Source of the DNA: SAR324 cluster bacterium REDSEA-S27_B3
Lineage (GTDB): Bacteria > SAR324 > NAC60-12
Length of the DNA: 62,406 bases
Assembly (NCBI GenBank): GCA_001627865.1
Contig: LUQO01000014.1
Coordinates: 1-62,406 of the forward strand
Direction: 5' to 3'
Positions 1 through 8,637 of the stretch are shown in pieces. The notes under the pieces are model-generated. The model was not told the DNA's origin. It did no database searches and was given only the letters and a program-made list of their open reading frames with translations. A program made the position numbers and the translations under genes. Numbering within the stretch: the first letter of the stretch is position 1; the number at the start of each line of letters is the position of its first letter.

Positions 1-645
1 GCATTCCGATTTGTCTTTCAGGTGATGCGGATACATTGAAAACCCCAGCATTCCTCCGCTTTCCGCTAGCGCTTTCAAAATGTCATCTGATTTGTTACGT
101 AGAGCATCAAACCAGAATGACGGGTTGGCATGAGTAATGGCAATAGGACGTTCAGAAATTTCTATTGCCTCAAGAGTGGAGCGTCGCGCGGAGTGACTCA
201 TATCCACCACCAGTCCAACCCTGTTCATTTCCCTGATTACCTGACGTCCCATCCTGGTTATCCCGGGGTCATCTTCTTCGTAACAGCCTGCAGCCAACAA
301 ACTTTGATTGTTGTAGGAAAGCTGCATGAATCTCACTCCCAGTTGATGGCAAACTTCAACCAGGCCAATGTTATCTTCTATTGGAGAACAATTCTGAAAG
401 CCGAAGAAAATTGCGGTGCGTCCTTCATCATGTGCTTTGGAAACATCCTCCGCGAATCGTCCGTGAAATATCAGCTCTGAATATTGTTCAAATCTACGGT
501 TCCAGGCAATCACATTCTCAACCATTTCCTGAAAATCCTCATGGTAGCAAATGGTTACATGAACCGATGAAACTCCGCCTTCATTCATCTGACGAAAAAT
601 CTTTTCTGACCAGCTGCTGTATTGAAGCGCGTCAATAAAAATCAT
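1..645 (-). CDS. Peptidase family M19 (membrane/renal-type) dipeptidase, C-terminus cut by window edge
   Basis: The open frame runs from an ATG at 645 to the left edge (215 codons, no stop), so only the N-terminal part is present. M19 enzymes are zinc dipeptidases with a TIM-barrel fold. The translation has the family's blocks: a start MIFIDALQYSSW, a region with FGFQNCSPI, then VRFMQLSYNNQSLL, GLVVDMSHS and ITHANP. The last two are the conserved Asp-Met-Ser-His and Thr-His metal-site segments. The gene is the last of a minus-strand run behind an ABC importer (844-5771). A 198-bp gap with a possible promoter (755-783) separates it from the permease. It may hydrolyse a dipeptide or cyclic amide brought in by the transporter (inference). 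Several proteobacterial M19 paralogues sit beside transporters and have unknown substrates. Confidence 0.85.
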   Translation of the reverse strand, partial: MIFIDALQYSSWSEKIFRQMNEGGVSSVHVTICYHEDFQEMVENVIAWNRRFEQYSELIFHGRFAEDVSKAHDEGRTAIFFGFQNCSPIEDNIGLVEVCHQLGVRFMQLSYNNQSLLAAGCYEEDDPGITRMGRQVIREMNRVGLVVDMSHSARRSTLEAIEISERPIAITHANPSFWFDALRNKSDDILKALAESGGMLGFSMYPHHLKDKSEC

Positions 646-754
646 TGTTGCTTAAAAATATCCTTATGAAATTACAGAATAAATTTGAATTTAGAAAAAT
701 AATTTAAAAATGCCAACTTAAACTAATAGACAAGAATAATCTCGATAAATAAGA

Positions 755-783
755 AAAGTAAACCGTTCTTATCCATCAGTCAA
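755..783 (-). promoter_or_regulatory. Possible sigma-70 promoter for the M19 dipeptidase
   Basis: Reading the minus strand, TTGACT (783-778) is followed after 17 bases by TACTTT (760-755). This is a reasonable -35/-10 pair about 100 bases upstream of the dipeptidase start, within an otherwise AT-rich gap. It suggests the dipeptidase can be transcribed apart from the transporter. AT-rich sequence gives such matches by chance. Confidence 0.35.
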
Positions 784-843
784 GAAAGTTTTGAGAGTAT
801 TTTTGATTTGTGGCAATTACTGAAAAATCTGAATGGTATTTTC

Positions 844-1728
844 TCAGGAAGGAGTAACACCCCGAAGACGCTCAGTACGTCGGCGCAACAGTTCCACAGT
901 GGTCAACAGCAGGATGGAGATGATCACAAGTATGGTAGCCGCTGAAAGAATGGTCGGACTGATTTCCTGGCGTATTCCAGACCACATTTGTCGTGGCAGA
1001 GTTACCTGTTCAGGTCCACCGACAAAAAGCACAATCACAACTTCGTCAAAAGAAGTAATGAACGCGAAAAGAGCTCCGGAGATAACTCCCGGTAAAATCA
1101 GCGGCATCTGGATTTTGAAAAAATTACGCAGAGGTCCTCCTCCAAGACTGGCTCCAGCCCTGGTTAAATTTTGATCAAATCCAACCAGAGTGGCTGTGAC
1201 CGTGATTACCACAAAGGGGAGGCCCAGCACGGTATGCGCAAAAATTAAACCGGCGTAAGTCGCCACCAGGTTGAGTTTCGCGAAAAAGAAAAACACCCCT
1301 GATGCAGTGATAATAAGCGGTACAATCAATGGTGAAATCATGACAGCCATGATAGCCTTGCGATATGGCATGTGAGGTCGGCTGAGTCCCAGAGAAGCCA
1401 TGATTCCAAGTGTTGTTGCCAGAAATGTGGCAATAATACCGATAAACAAACTGTTCTGGGCTCCGATAATCCATCTGTCAGTGCAAACAGTTGTTATCCC
1501 GGGATCTGAGCAATCTCCGATAAGAATCCTGTACCAACGCAAAGAAAAAGCTTCTGGATCGAATGCCAGCATTCCAGGAGTAAATTCAAGAAAAGGTGAA
1601 GATGAAAATGAAATCGGAATCACTGCAATCAGCGGCATCACCAAAAAGAATAGTACAAACGCACAAATCGCCAGATAAGTAAAATGCCATAGACGTTGAA
1701 GCGGAGTCGCGTAAATCGGTAATGCCAT
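844..1728 (-). CDS. Polyamine-type ABC transporter, inner-membrane permease (PotC family)
   Basis: 294 aa, about six hydrophobic membrane segments, the usual size for PotC-type permeases. It carries the cytoplasmic EAA loop (NLTRAGASLGG, then PLILPG), which docks on the ATPase. An extracytoplasmic loop with two Cys residues (GDCSDPGITTVCTD) lies between the first two membrane segments. It is encoded 3 bp downstream of the larger permease gene, so the two are translated together and should form the heterodimeric channel. The family imports spermidine, putrescine or related amino compounds. The real substrate here cannot be read from sequence. Confidence 0.9.
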   Translation of the reverse strand: MALPIYATPLQRLWHFTYLAICAFVLFFLVMPLIAVIPISFSSSPFLEFTPGMLAFDPEAFSLRWYRILIGDCSDPGITTVCTDRWIIGAQNSLFIGIIATFLATTLGIMASLGLSRPHMPYRKAIMAVMISPLIVPLIITASGVFFFFAKLNLVATYAGLIFAHTVLGLPFVVITVTATLVGFDQNLTRAGASLGGGPLRNFFKIQMPLILPGVISGALFAFITSFDEVVIVLFVGGPEQVTLPRQMWSGIRQEISPTILSAATILVIISILLLTTVELLRRRTERLRGVTPS

Positions 1729-1731
1729 AAG

Positions 1732-3357
1732 TCAAGCCAGTTTCATATTATCAATACCAACAATTTTGTCATAAACCCAGTACAAAATCAGAATCGCGCC
1801 AAGCAGAACTGTGCCCATAGCCGCAGCCAATCCCCAATTAAGTGATTTCTGCATATGATAAGCCACCATGTTGCCGATCAGTTTACCATCTTTTCCTCCA
1901 ACCAGTTCGGGAGTAATGTAATATCCAATCGCGACAATAAACACCAGGATCACACCTGCGCCGATTCCCGGAAGGGTCTGAGGCATGTACACCTTCAAAA
2001 AGGCCAAAGATGGTGTCGCTCCAAGATTCTGTGCTGCTCTCATATAACTTGGAGGAATCCCCTTCATTACACTGTAAATAGGCAGGATCATAAATGGCAA
2101 CAGAATCTGAATCATCACAATCACTGTACCGGTAAAGTTATACATCATCGGCAGCCTGTTTTCATCTGAAAGAATACCACCGGAAACCAGTACATCGTTG
2201 ATTACCCCCTCCTGCTGGAGCATCACCATCCAGGCCACAATTCTGACGAGCAGTGAAGTCCAGAAAGGCATCAGCACACAGATCATTAACAGATTTGAAT
2301 ACTTGAGCGGCAGGGTCGCCAAAAGATGCGCGGTGGGATAGGCCAGAAGAAGGCAGCCTATTGTGACAATTAAACTCAAAAGAAGTGTTCGCCACCAGAG
2401 CATCACATAAACCTGACGTTCCTCCGGTTGCATAATCACATTACTGTCTACGTCGTATTTACGATCAAAAGCATTCAAGTAATACCCGCTTGTAAAGGGG
2501 TCTTTCATGGCAACCAGAGATTGCCAGACATTTACATCTCCCCAACGTTTTTCAATCTTTATCATTGCCTCCTTGTAAGGAGGATTTTTGATTTTATTAA
2601 AACCACGTCTTGATTTATTGACCAGGCTTTTCCAGCCCGGTTTTTCGTAATTCATACGGGTGCTGGACTTACCGGTCAAAAATTTATGAGCGGAACTGAG
2701 GTCTTTGTAGAGGGCTTTGTAAAATTTTTCGTCAGGAAGACTTTGTTGATCCCAGTTTTTAAGTACTTTAAATAACCTGCTGCAGGCGGCATTAGTCAGC
2801 GGTGTCAAGTAGGAACAAATGTCAAATTGCGCTCGTTTTTCAACATTACGTTTTTCTTTTTTTGAACCTTCATACTCCAAAGAATTATGCACAATCCTGC
2901 TCAAAGGCATCCATGTTTCAACTTCACCCCAAAGAGGATTAATTTTCAGAATCGGTTCTTTATATGGACCTCTTTTTGGTATTATAACACGCCATCCGGG
3001 GTCATCCGGATTCACTTCTCTTCCCGTATTATTTGTAATCAGAAATTTATTGATAGTACCCAGATCATAATAAACAGCTTCAAATAATTCCTCGTCAGGT
3101 AATGTCTGGCTATCCCATTTCTCTATTATACTAAAAGTTAAGGGCATCTGGTAGTTGATCAGCCGATCATCCACACTACGGGTAAGCAAGTTCCCGATGG
3201 GGATAATAAATAACAACATAAGGAACAATAATGGCGGAAGCACAAGCCCGATTGCTCGCAGCTTGCTGCGCCGCATTGAACGTTTGAGGCTGACTTTCAG
3301 CGGAGTTCCATCCGCAGTCAGTAGAGGCTGGGAAACAGTGGAAGCATTACTGGCCAT
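1732..3357 (-). CDS. Polyamine-type ABC transporter permease (PotB family) with an enlarged, internally duplicated periplasmic insert
   Basis: 541 aa, against about 280-300 aa for ordinary PotB and about 400 aa for the longer alphaproteobacterial-type members. After the first membrane helix (about 36-56) comes a periplasmic region of about 250 residues before the remaining helices resume near 320. That region contains two related modules at 77-154 and 197-284. Each has the order WDxQxLPDE, a Y/F-DL segment, a KFL segment, PGW, PYKE, a WG(E/D)V segment and a final W. The EAA loop (YMRAAQNLGA ... TLPG) is intact near the C-terminus. It pairs with the PotC-type permease directly downstream. A terminator-like hairpin separates it from the binding-protein gene upstream. 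The extended loop probably contacts the binding protein or the ligand (inference). Confidence 0.9.
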   Translation of the reverse strand: MASNASTVSQPLLTADGTPLKVSLKRSMRRSKLRAIGLVLPPLLFLMLLFIIPIGNLLTRSVDDRLINYQMPLTFSIIEKWDSQTLPDEELFEAVYYDLGTINKFLITNNTGREVNPDDPGWRVIIPKRGPYKEPILKINPLWGEVETWMPLSRIVHNSLEYEGSKKEKRNVEKRAQFDICSYLTPLTNAACSRLFKVLKNWDQQSLPDEKFYKALYKDLSSAHKFLTGKSSTRMNYEKPGWKSLVNKSRRGFNKIKNPPYKEAMIKIEKRWGDVNVWQSLVAMKDPFTSGYYLNAFDRKYDVDSNVIMQPEERQVYVMLWWRTLLLSLIVTIGCLLLAYPTAHLLATLPLKYSNLLMICVLMPFWTSLLVRIVAWMVMLQQEGVINDVLVSGGILSDENRLPMMYNFTGTVIVMIQILLPFMILPIYSVMKGIPPSYMRAAQNLGATPSLAFLKVYMPQTLPGIGAGVILVFIVAIGYYITPELVGGKDGKLIGNMVAYHMQKSLNWGLAAAMGTVLLGAILILYWVYDKIVGIDNMKLA

Positions 3358-3385
3358 AAAGCTTACGGCAAAATTTCAAACCGTT

Positions 3386-3426
3386 AAAAAGAAACGGGGA
3401 GCGGTCGTTGCCGACTGATCCCCGTT
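3386..3426 (-). terminator. Intercistronic hairpin between binding-protein and permease genes
   Basis: On the minus strand, AACGGGGA pairs with TCCCCGTT. Inside, GTCG and CGAC close a GCAA tetraloop, and the stem is followed by TCTTTTT. This looks like an intrinsic terminator placed between the binding-protein stop and the permease start. Partial read-through would give more binding protein than permease. Confidence 0.75.
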
Positions 3427-3448
3427 GTAACTAAATGGAAAAGCAAAA

Positions 3449-4549
3449 TTACTTACCCATCCAGGCAGTGAAACGCTCGGAAATAGAATCACCGTTATCC
3501 GCCCACCAGGCTGGATTAGCAAACACCGCGTTCTTCATGTGCTCATCGGTGTTGGGCATGTGCTCCATGATGTTCACACCGGTGTGGAACCACGGCTCAT
3601 TTGACTTGATGATATCCAACGCAGATTTACGCATAGGACCGTAGTTGATATACTTGCCTTGTCCTGCCTGCTGATAAGGCGCGGAAGCGTGAATCATGAA
3701 TCTAAGGGCTTCGTCATAGTTCGGTGTACCCTTTACCATAACCAGCCATTCCTCTTCCAGCACCTGACCATCCCAAACAGGCACAAATGGCGCGCCTTCC
3801 GAGAGGATGGCAGCACCGACACGACCATTATAGGCCAGCGCCATCGAGGCTTCTCCGCTGGATACAAACTCCAGCGGTTTTGCGCCGGACGACCAGAAGA
3901 CAACGTGATCTTTGATGGTGTCCAATTTGGCAAAAGCGCGATCAATTCCAGCCTTTGTGTCCATTACTTTGTACACATCACCGGCTGCAACACCGTCTGC
4001 CATCAGCGCCATTTCAATCAGCGCGTTGGCCCAGGTATGAATTCCACGCTTGCCCGGGAACTTCTTGACGTCAAAGAAATCGCCAATTGTACTGGGCTGC
4101 GCGCCTGAGAAGGTGCCCTTCTTGTAGAAAGCCATGTAGGACCAGAATATTTGTGGAGCGACACAGTCATTTGGAACCGGGACCATAATGTCCTCATCCA
4201 TAGAAGTTCCGTCCGGAGCCTTTGCAAAGACATCACGGGGCAGCTCTTCAAACAGGCCTTCATCACAGCCAACACGTGCCTCATGAGGCAGCACATCGAC
4301 GATGTCCCACTTGATTGTTCCTGATTCAACTTGAGTTCGGACTTCGCCCAAACCGCCGTTGTAGTTGATGAAGTTCGCCTTACCTCCGACAAGCGGGGAG
4401 TTCGAAAACGTGTCGGCATAAGCCTTTTGCTGGCTCATGGTGTAGGCACCGCCCCAGGAAGCAACGGTCACTTCCGCAACCGCCTGGCCTACAAAACCGA
4501 TCATTGCCATTACAGCCGCAGCCGTAATGGTTCGTATGAAATTTTTCAT
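3449..4549 (-). CDS. Polyamine-type ABC transporter periplasmic binding protein (PotD/PotF family)
   Basis: 366 aa with a Sec signal peptide (MKNFIRTITAAAVMAM..., cleavage after AVA near residue 25). The mature start VTVASWGGAY is typical of the SBP_bac_8/PotD group that captures polyamines and other cationic or amino ligands. Further family features are an aromatic-rich pocket region (FWSYMAFYKKG), KFPGKRGIHTW and the C-terminal NPAWWADN. The ATG has a good upstream AAGGAG (reading minus, about 8 bases before the start). It lies between the ATPase gene (upstream) and the permeases (downstream) and is followed by a hairpin that may raise its relative output. Substrate is unknown. Confidence 0.9.
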   Translation of the reverse strand: MKNFIRTITAAAVMAMIGFVGQAVAEVTVASWGGAYTMSQQKAYADTFSNSPLVGGKANFINYNGGLGEVRTQVESGTIKWDIVDVLPHEARVGCDEGLFEELPRDVFAKAPDGTSMDEDIMVPVPNDCVAPQIFWSYMAFYKKGTFSGAQPSTIGDFFDVKKFPGKRGIHTWANALIEMALMADGVAAGDVYKVMDTKAGIDRAFAKLDTIKDHVVFWSSGAKPLEFVSSGEASMALAYNGRVGAAILSEGAPFVPVWDGQVLEEEWLVMVKGTPNYDEALRFMIHASAPYQQAGQGKYINYGPMRKSALDIIKSNEPWFHTGVNIMEHMPNTDEHMKNAVFANPAWWADNGDSISERFTAWMGK

Positions 4550-4664
4550 ACTATCTCCTTTTTTTAATTAAGTCCATAATGGACTGTTGATTTGCCCCAA
4601 TATCGGGACTTTTTAACCAAACCTGAAACGAGTTCAAAAATATGTAGGCTCAGGCCCGTCGTTA

Positions 4665-5771
4665 TCAGGATGAAACAGGCACATCAAGCGCCCGCGAGTC
4701 TTCCGCCAACCAGCCAACCTGAACCGTTTCACCTGGTTTAAGTTGTGCGTGTTGCGCGGAGTTTGGGATTTTGACGATAAAATCGTCGTGTCCACAAACA
4801 TTCATACGGGAGCGGATATGATCTCCCAGATATATCAGTTCTTCTACAATTGCCGTAAGACTGTTTGGATAATCTGAATCCGGATTAACAACAACACGTT
4901 CAGGCCGCAAGGAAATCATGGTTTCGCTGCCAACTCCTTCAATATTAACCGCAAGGGCTTTCAGAGTTTCTCCGCTCTCAAGATTAACCGTACAGATTTC
5001 TCCATCATCTTCAATCACTTTACCAAACAGTGTATTGTTTTCTCCTATGAATTGTGCCACAAAAGCATTTTCCGGAGCTTCATACAAAATATCCGGAGCA
5101 GCCAGTTGTTGTATTTCCCCATCATCAAATACCGCAATTCGATTGGACATCGTCAAAGCTTCGCTTTGATCGTGTGTCACATAGACTACTGTCACCTCAA
5201 GATTTTCGTGTATATGCTTGATTTCATACTGCATTTGTTCCCGTAGTTGTTTATCCAGCGCACCCAGAGGTTCATCCATCAACACCAGCTTCGGTTCAAA
5301 AACCAGTGCTCTTGCCACGGCAACACGCTGCTGTTGACCTCCTGAAAGCTGCATCGGCCGGCGTGATCCAAAAGCTCCAAGCTGCACCATTTCCAGTACC
5401 TTCTTCACTCGATCTTCAATATCACTTTTTTGAAATTTGCGTACCTGTAGAGGGAAAGCCAAATTTTCATTAACAGTCATGTGAGGGAATAAAGCATAGT
5501 TCTGGAACACCATGCCGATGTTTCGTTTATGAGGCGGAACATTGTTGATCGGGACACCATCCAGAATGATTTCCCCGTGAGTAGCAGTTTCAAAACCGGC
5601 AAGCATCATCAAACACGTAGTTTTGCCGGAACCGGAAGGACCAAGCATCGTCAGAAATTCACCTCGTTCTGTGTCCAGATTTAAATTCTTGATAACGAGT
5701 GTTTCTCCATCATAACTCTTTTGGACACTCTGAAAACTGACGTAAGAGTCGCCTTTACTCATTTGTTGCAA
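4665..5771 (-). CDS. Polyamine-type ABC transporter ATPase (PotA family)
   Basis: 368 aa. Walker A GPSGSGKTT (about 45-53), Q-loop in GMVFQNYALFPH, signature LSGGQQQRVAVARAL, Walker B LVLMDEPLGALD and switch His in YVTHDQ are all intact. A C-terminal TOBE-type domain (about 280-360) completes the PotA/UgpC architecture. It energises import through the two downstream permeases. It is the first gene of a minus-strand operon: ATPase, binding protein, PotB-type, PotC-type, M19 dipeptidase. A promoter with an overlapping palindrome-like site lies at 5800-5838. Confidence 0.92.
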   Translation of the reverse strand: MQQMSKGDSYVSFQSVQKSYDGETLVIKNLNLDTERGEFLTMLGPSGSGKTTCLMMLAGFETATHGEIILDGVPINNVPPHKRNIGMVFQNYALFPHMTVNENLAFPLQVRKFQKSDIEDRVKKVLEMVQLGAFGSRRPMQLSGGQQQRVAVARALVFEPKLVLMDEPLGALDKQLREQMQYEIKHIHENLEVTVVYVTHDQSEALTMSNRIAVFDDGEIQQLAAPDILYEAPENAFVAQFIGENNTLFGKVIEDDGEICTVNLESGETLKALAVNIEGVGSETMISLRPERVVVNPDSDYPNSLTAIVEELIYLGDHIRSRMNVCGHDDFIVKIPNSAQHAQLKPGETVQVGWLAEDSRALDVPVSS

Positions 5772-5799
5772 TAATTGTTTTTCAGTAAAATTTCACTTT

Positions 5800-5838
5800 T
5801 GGTCGGACAATTATACATATCACCAAAAAAAATGCAAA
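5800..5838 (-). promoter_or_regulatory. Promoter of the ABC operon with a GntR/FadR-like site at the start point
   Basis: On the minus strand TTTGCA (5838-5833) and TATAAT (5815-5810) are 17 bases apart. Directly after the -10 comes TTGTCCGACCA (5810-5800), one mismatch from the classical FadR-subfamily GntR core TGGTCCGACCA. A repressor bound there would cover the transcription start. No GntR regulator gene is in the window, so the site is a prediction only. Confidence 0.4.
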
Positions 5839-6133
5839 TAATTTCTGATTTTCTTTATTTCAGTTCCTTTGTATAAGGATAGAATCCAGCTGTCAAGTTT
5901 CAAAACATTATTCTGAAATTAATCACTTTATTCATTGCTTACAACTTAAAATAGGAAACTTACAAAGAATTTCACATCATGCTGAGGAAAATTCTGGAAA
6001 CATTTGCAAAAATCCAATACTTGATTTAGATTGAAAATGCTGATGTAAATTATCATAGCTCTCAAGTAACAAGATGGAATGTTGTTATAACACAAAAAAC
6101 TGACGATGAATGAAATACAAACGGAGTAAAACA
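5839..6133. other. AT-rich intergenic region without a recognised gene
   Basis: Divergent gap between the ABC operon and the dienelactone-hydrolase gene. Apart from the promoter at its left edge and an AACGGAG ribosome-binding site at its right edge, I see no gene, RNA or repeat. Confidence 0.6.
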
Positions 6134-6862
6134 ATGAGCATACAAACTGAAAACACAACATACACTGTTGACGGCAAGGAATTTAAGGGATATCTGGCCT
6201 GGGATGATTCTTCCGGAGAAATACGTCCTGGGGTGCTGGTTTTTCCGGAATGGTGGGGATTGAATGATTACATCCGGAGAAGAACCGAACAAATTGCGGA
6301 ACTGGGTTACGTTGCAATGGGTGTGGACATGTACGGTGAAGGCAAAACAGCTGATAATCCTGATCAAGCAGGATCACTTATGAATGCTGTACTGGATGAT
6401 AAACAAATCGTCAAAGCTCGTGTTGAGGGGGCATACGATGTCCTGAAGTCGCATTCGCTGTCTAATCCTGGAAGACTTGGAGCGATTGGCTATTGTTTTG
6501 GCGGAGCAATGGTACTGAATATGGCACGCATGGGAATTGATCTCAGGGCAGTGGTAAGCTTTCATGGCGCACTGGATTCATTTTTTACACCTGCGCCTGG
6601 TGATGTAAAAGCAAAGGTGCTGGTTTGCCACGGAGCAGCGGACGAGTTTATTCCTCAGGAAGCCATAGAACAGTTCAAATCCGAGATGGATGCCGCAAGG
6701 GCTGATTATGAATTCATAGCCTACGAAGGGGCATATCACGGTTTTTCAAACACTGCTGCTACTGAACGTGGGAAACAATATAACCTGCCGCTTGCCTATA
6801 ATGAAAATGCTGACAGGGATTCATGGGATGCAATGAAGAACATGTTTGAACAAAATTTGTGA
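6134..6862 (+). CDS. Dienelactone hydrolase family protein
   Basis: 242 aa from the ATG at 6134. This start is chosen over an in-frame ATG at 6110 because CGGAG lies about 8 bases before it and the protein then begins as family members do. It is an alpha/beta hydrolase with the DLH-type triad: Cys121 in GYCFGG (nucleophile elbow), Asp170 in GAADEF and His202 in AYHGF. Length and motif order fit the family (about 230-250 aa), which hydrolyses cyclic dienelactones or other small esters and lactones in the cytoplasm. It is a single gene, divergent from the ABC operon. No chlorocatechol genes are nearby, so the classical substrate is unlikely. Confidence 0.85.
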   Translation: MSIQTENTTYTVDGKEFKGYLAWDDSSGEIRPGVLVFPEWWGLNDYIRRRTEQIAELGYVAMGVDMYGEGKTADNPDQAGSLMNAVLDDKQIVKARVEGAYDVLKSHSLSNPGRLGAIGYCFGGAMVLNMARMGIDLRAVVSFHGALDSFFTPAPGDVKAKVLVCHGAADEFIPQEAIEQFKSEMDAARADYEFIAYEGAYHGFSNTAATERGKQYNLPLAYNENADRDSWDAMKNMFEQNL

Positions 6863-6994
6863 AATGGGGGAAAGAATTTATTTCTATCTGATTGCTGCTT
6901 AATAAAGTAATACAAGCTATTTCATAAACTGCAGTTCCCGGGGTTTAATCAGTCAAACGTGAGTGGCTCATTTGTGTATCTAAAGATAAAATCC

Positions 6995-7867
6995 TCATCC
7001 GGCATAGCGCTTCAGGATTGAAATCACCTGTCCGTAGTAACCTTTTCCAAACAAGTTAAGATGGTTCAGCAAGTGATACAGCTGATAAAGAGGTTCACGA
7101 TCAGCGTATCCCGGTACAAGCGGGAATACGGAATTATATGCTGAATAGAAAGCATTTGAAAAACCGCCAAAAAGTGAGGTCATCGCCAAATCCGCTTCAC
7201 GATGCCCGTAGTAAACAGCAGGATCGATCAGCCAGGGAATTCCCTCCACATCAATCAAATAGTTTCCGCTCCACAAATCTCCATGCAGCAGGGATGGATC
7301 TTCCTCAGTTCCGTAGAGCAAATCCGGAATATTTTCTATAAGACGATCCATTAAATTCAGCAATTCCGGAGTCGCGTAACCGTTTTTCTCTGCCAGCCGT
7401 GTTTGAATACCAAGTCGGTTTTCCACGTAAAAAACAGGCCAGTTTTCACTGCCTTCCATTGAAGGTGTATTTGACTGCAGTGAATCGCCCAACAAGTTGT
7501 CTTCGGAAAAACCAAACTTTTTACCACGGTATTGATGCAGTTCCGCGAATTGCCTTCCCAGCATTTCCATGCTGGAACTCCTACCGGACTGCCCTGCTTC
7601 AATCCATTCCAGCAGCAGGAAATCCGGGCCTTTGGCTGCTACTTCCGGAACATTAACTGTGCCTGATTTTCGCAGTTCAGCAAGACCTTGCGCTTCAGCA
7701 TCAAATACCCCGGAACTGCTGCCTCTTGTCTGTTTAAGAAAAAATACTTTTCCGGAAGCAAGCTGTAATTTGCGGGAATCGGCAATACATCCTCCGGAAA
7801 CGGATGTGGTTGATTCAATTTGTTCAGAGAGAATTTTTTCCAGGCGGGACTTTAAATCAGCATTCAT
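6995..7867 (-). CDS. Fructosamine/ketosamine-3-kinase family protein
   Basis: 290 aa, the normal family length. It is an aminoglycoside-phosphotransferase fold: ATP-binding Lys45 in VFFLKQT, catalytic loop HGD at 195-197 (LLHGDLWSGN) and metal-binding Asp215 in LIDPA. It also has the family's GHREADLAMT and LFGGF segments. These kinases phosphorylate ketosamines formed by protein glycation so that they fall off (deglycation). Many bacterial members prefer ribulosamines and erythrulosamines. It starts 3 bp after the low-MW phosphatase gene (7871-8338), so the pair is one transcription unit. That pairing fits a two-step deglycation route in which the phosphatase removes the 5-phosphate first. 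Confidence 0.88.
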   Translation of the reverse strand: MNADLKSRLEKILSEQIESTTSVSGGCIADSRKLQLASGKVFFLKQTRGSSSGVFDAEAQGLAELRKSGTVNVPEVAAKGPDFLLLEWIEAGQSGRSSSMEMLGRQFAELHQYRGKKFGFSEDNLLGDSLQSNTPSMEGSENWPVFYVENRLGIQTRLAEKNGYATPELLNLMDRLIENIPDLLYGTEEDPSLLHGDLWSGNYLIDVEGIPWLIDPAVYYGHREADLAMTSLFGGFSNAFYSAYNSVFPLVPGYADREPLYQLYHLLNHLNLFGKGYYGQVISILKRYAG

Positions 7868-7870
7868 TGC

Positions 7871-8338
7871 TTATTTTGACTTTAAAAACCTCAGCAATCC
7901 ACCGCATGCATCTTCGAGAATATCAAGTACTGTTTCAAAACCCTGACTTCCTCCGTAATAAGGGTCAGGAACAGCTGTAATTTTATGTGTTTCACAAAAA
8001 TCAGTCATTCTCCTTATTTTATAATTATAATTATCCCATTGATCTAGCATCTTGATTTGACTGTAATTGTTTTCATCCATTGTAATAATCCAGTCAAAAT
8101 TTTCAAAATCCTGCTGCATAAATTTTCGGGAGATACTGTTCAGCTCATAACCACGCAAACTCGCATGCTCACGCATTCTTGCGTCAGCAGGATCACCTTC
8201 GTGATAACTAATTGTTCCTGCTGAATCACATTCTATCTTATTTCCCAGCCCTTTTTGCTTAATCAAGGAATTCATAACACCTTCCGCGCATGGTGAGCGA
8301 CAAATATTTCCCATGCAGACAAATAAGATTCGTATCAT
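7871..8338 (-). CDS. Low-molecular-weight protein-tyrosine-phosphatase family protein
   Basis: 155 aa. The P-loop C-x5-R-S is at the N-terminus (Cys8-Met-Gly-Asn-Ile-Cys-Arg14-Ser15). The general-acid loop is VPDPYYGG near residue 124, followed by the usual C-terminal helix. These are all the catalytic parts of the LMW-PTP family. It is upstream of and co-transcribed with a fructosamine-kinase homologue. Members in that context are known to act as ribulosamine/erythrulosamine 5-phosphatases. That role is more likely here than phosphotyrosine signalling, since no tyrosine kinase or exopolysaccharide genes are near. Confidence 0.9.
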   Translation of the reverse strand: MIRILFVCMGNICRSPCAEGVMNSLIKQKGLGNKIECDSAGTISYHEGDPADARMREHASLRGYELNSISRKFMQQDFENFDWIITMDENNYSQIKMLDQWDNYNYKIRRMTDFCETHKITAVPDPYYGGSQGFETVLDILEDACGGLLRFLKSK

Positions 8339-8470
8339 ATAATCTGTATGAATTAATGTTTTTTACGCTTGATTACCGCCTGACTTCACGATTTCGCGGC
8401 AAAGTAAACTTTTTACGTTTTCATAAAGTTTAGTAAATAAATTTATTTTTAAATACATTTTTTTGGAAAT

Positions 8471-8554
8471 TTACTTGTAATTCTCCGAAAACATGTTATC
8501 AATGATCATGCTTGTATTGACGGGACAGGACATCAAACTTGAAAATCCTTTCAT
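8471..8554 (-). CDS. Possible 27-residue peptide
   Basis: A short frame starting ATGAAAGG on the minus strand, preceded at a good distance by AGAAGGA, a strong Shine-Dalgarno match. It ends with TAA at 8471. The peptide (MKGFSSLMSC...) matches nothing I know. It lies in the gap between two divergent genes, the only place in the gap with a clear ribosome-binding site. It could equally be chance. Confidence 0.22.
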   Translation of the reverse strand: MKGFSSLMSCPVNTSMIIDNMFSENYK

Positions 8555-8637
8555 TATTGTGTCCTTCTTTAGTCTTGCTGGAGAATGGACTCCGGCAGAT
8601 TTCAATACTGAATTAGCTATTATTGATGAGGAGAAGT

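Noticed and set aside
130..638. Plus-strand open frames of 116 and 85 aa over the left edge
   Set aside because: They are antisense shadows of the M19 dipeptidase, whose minus-strand frame carries the family motifs.
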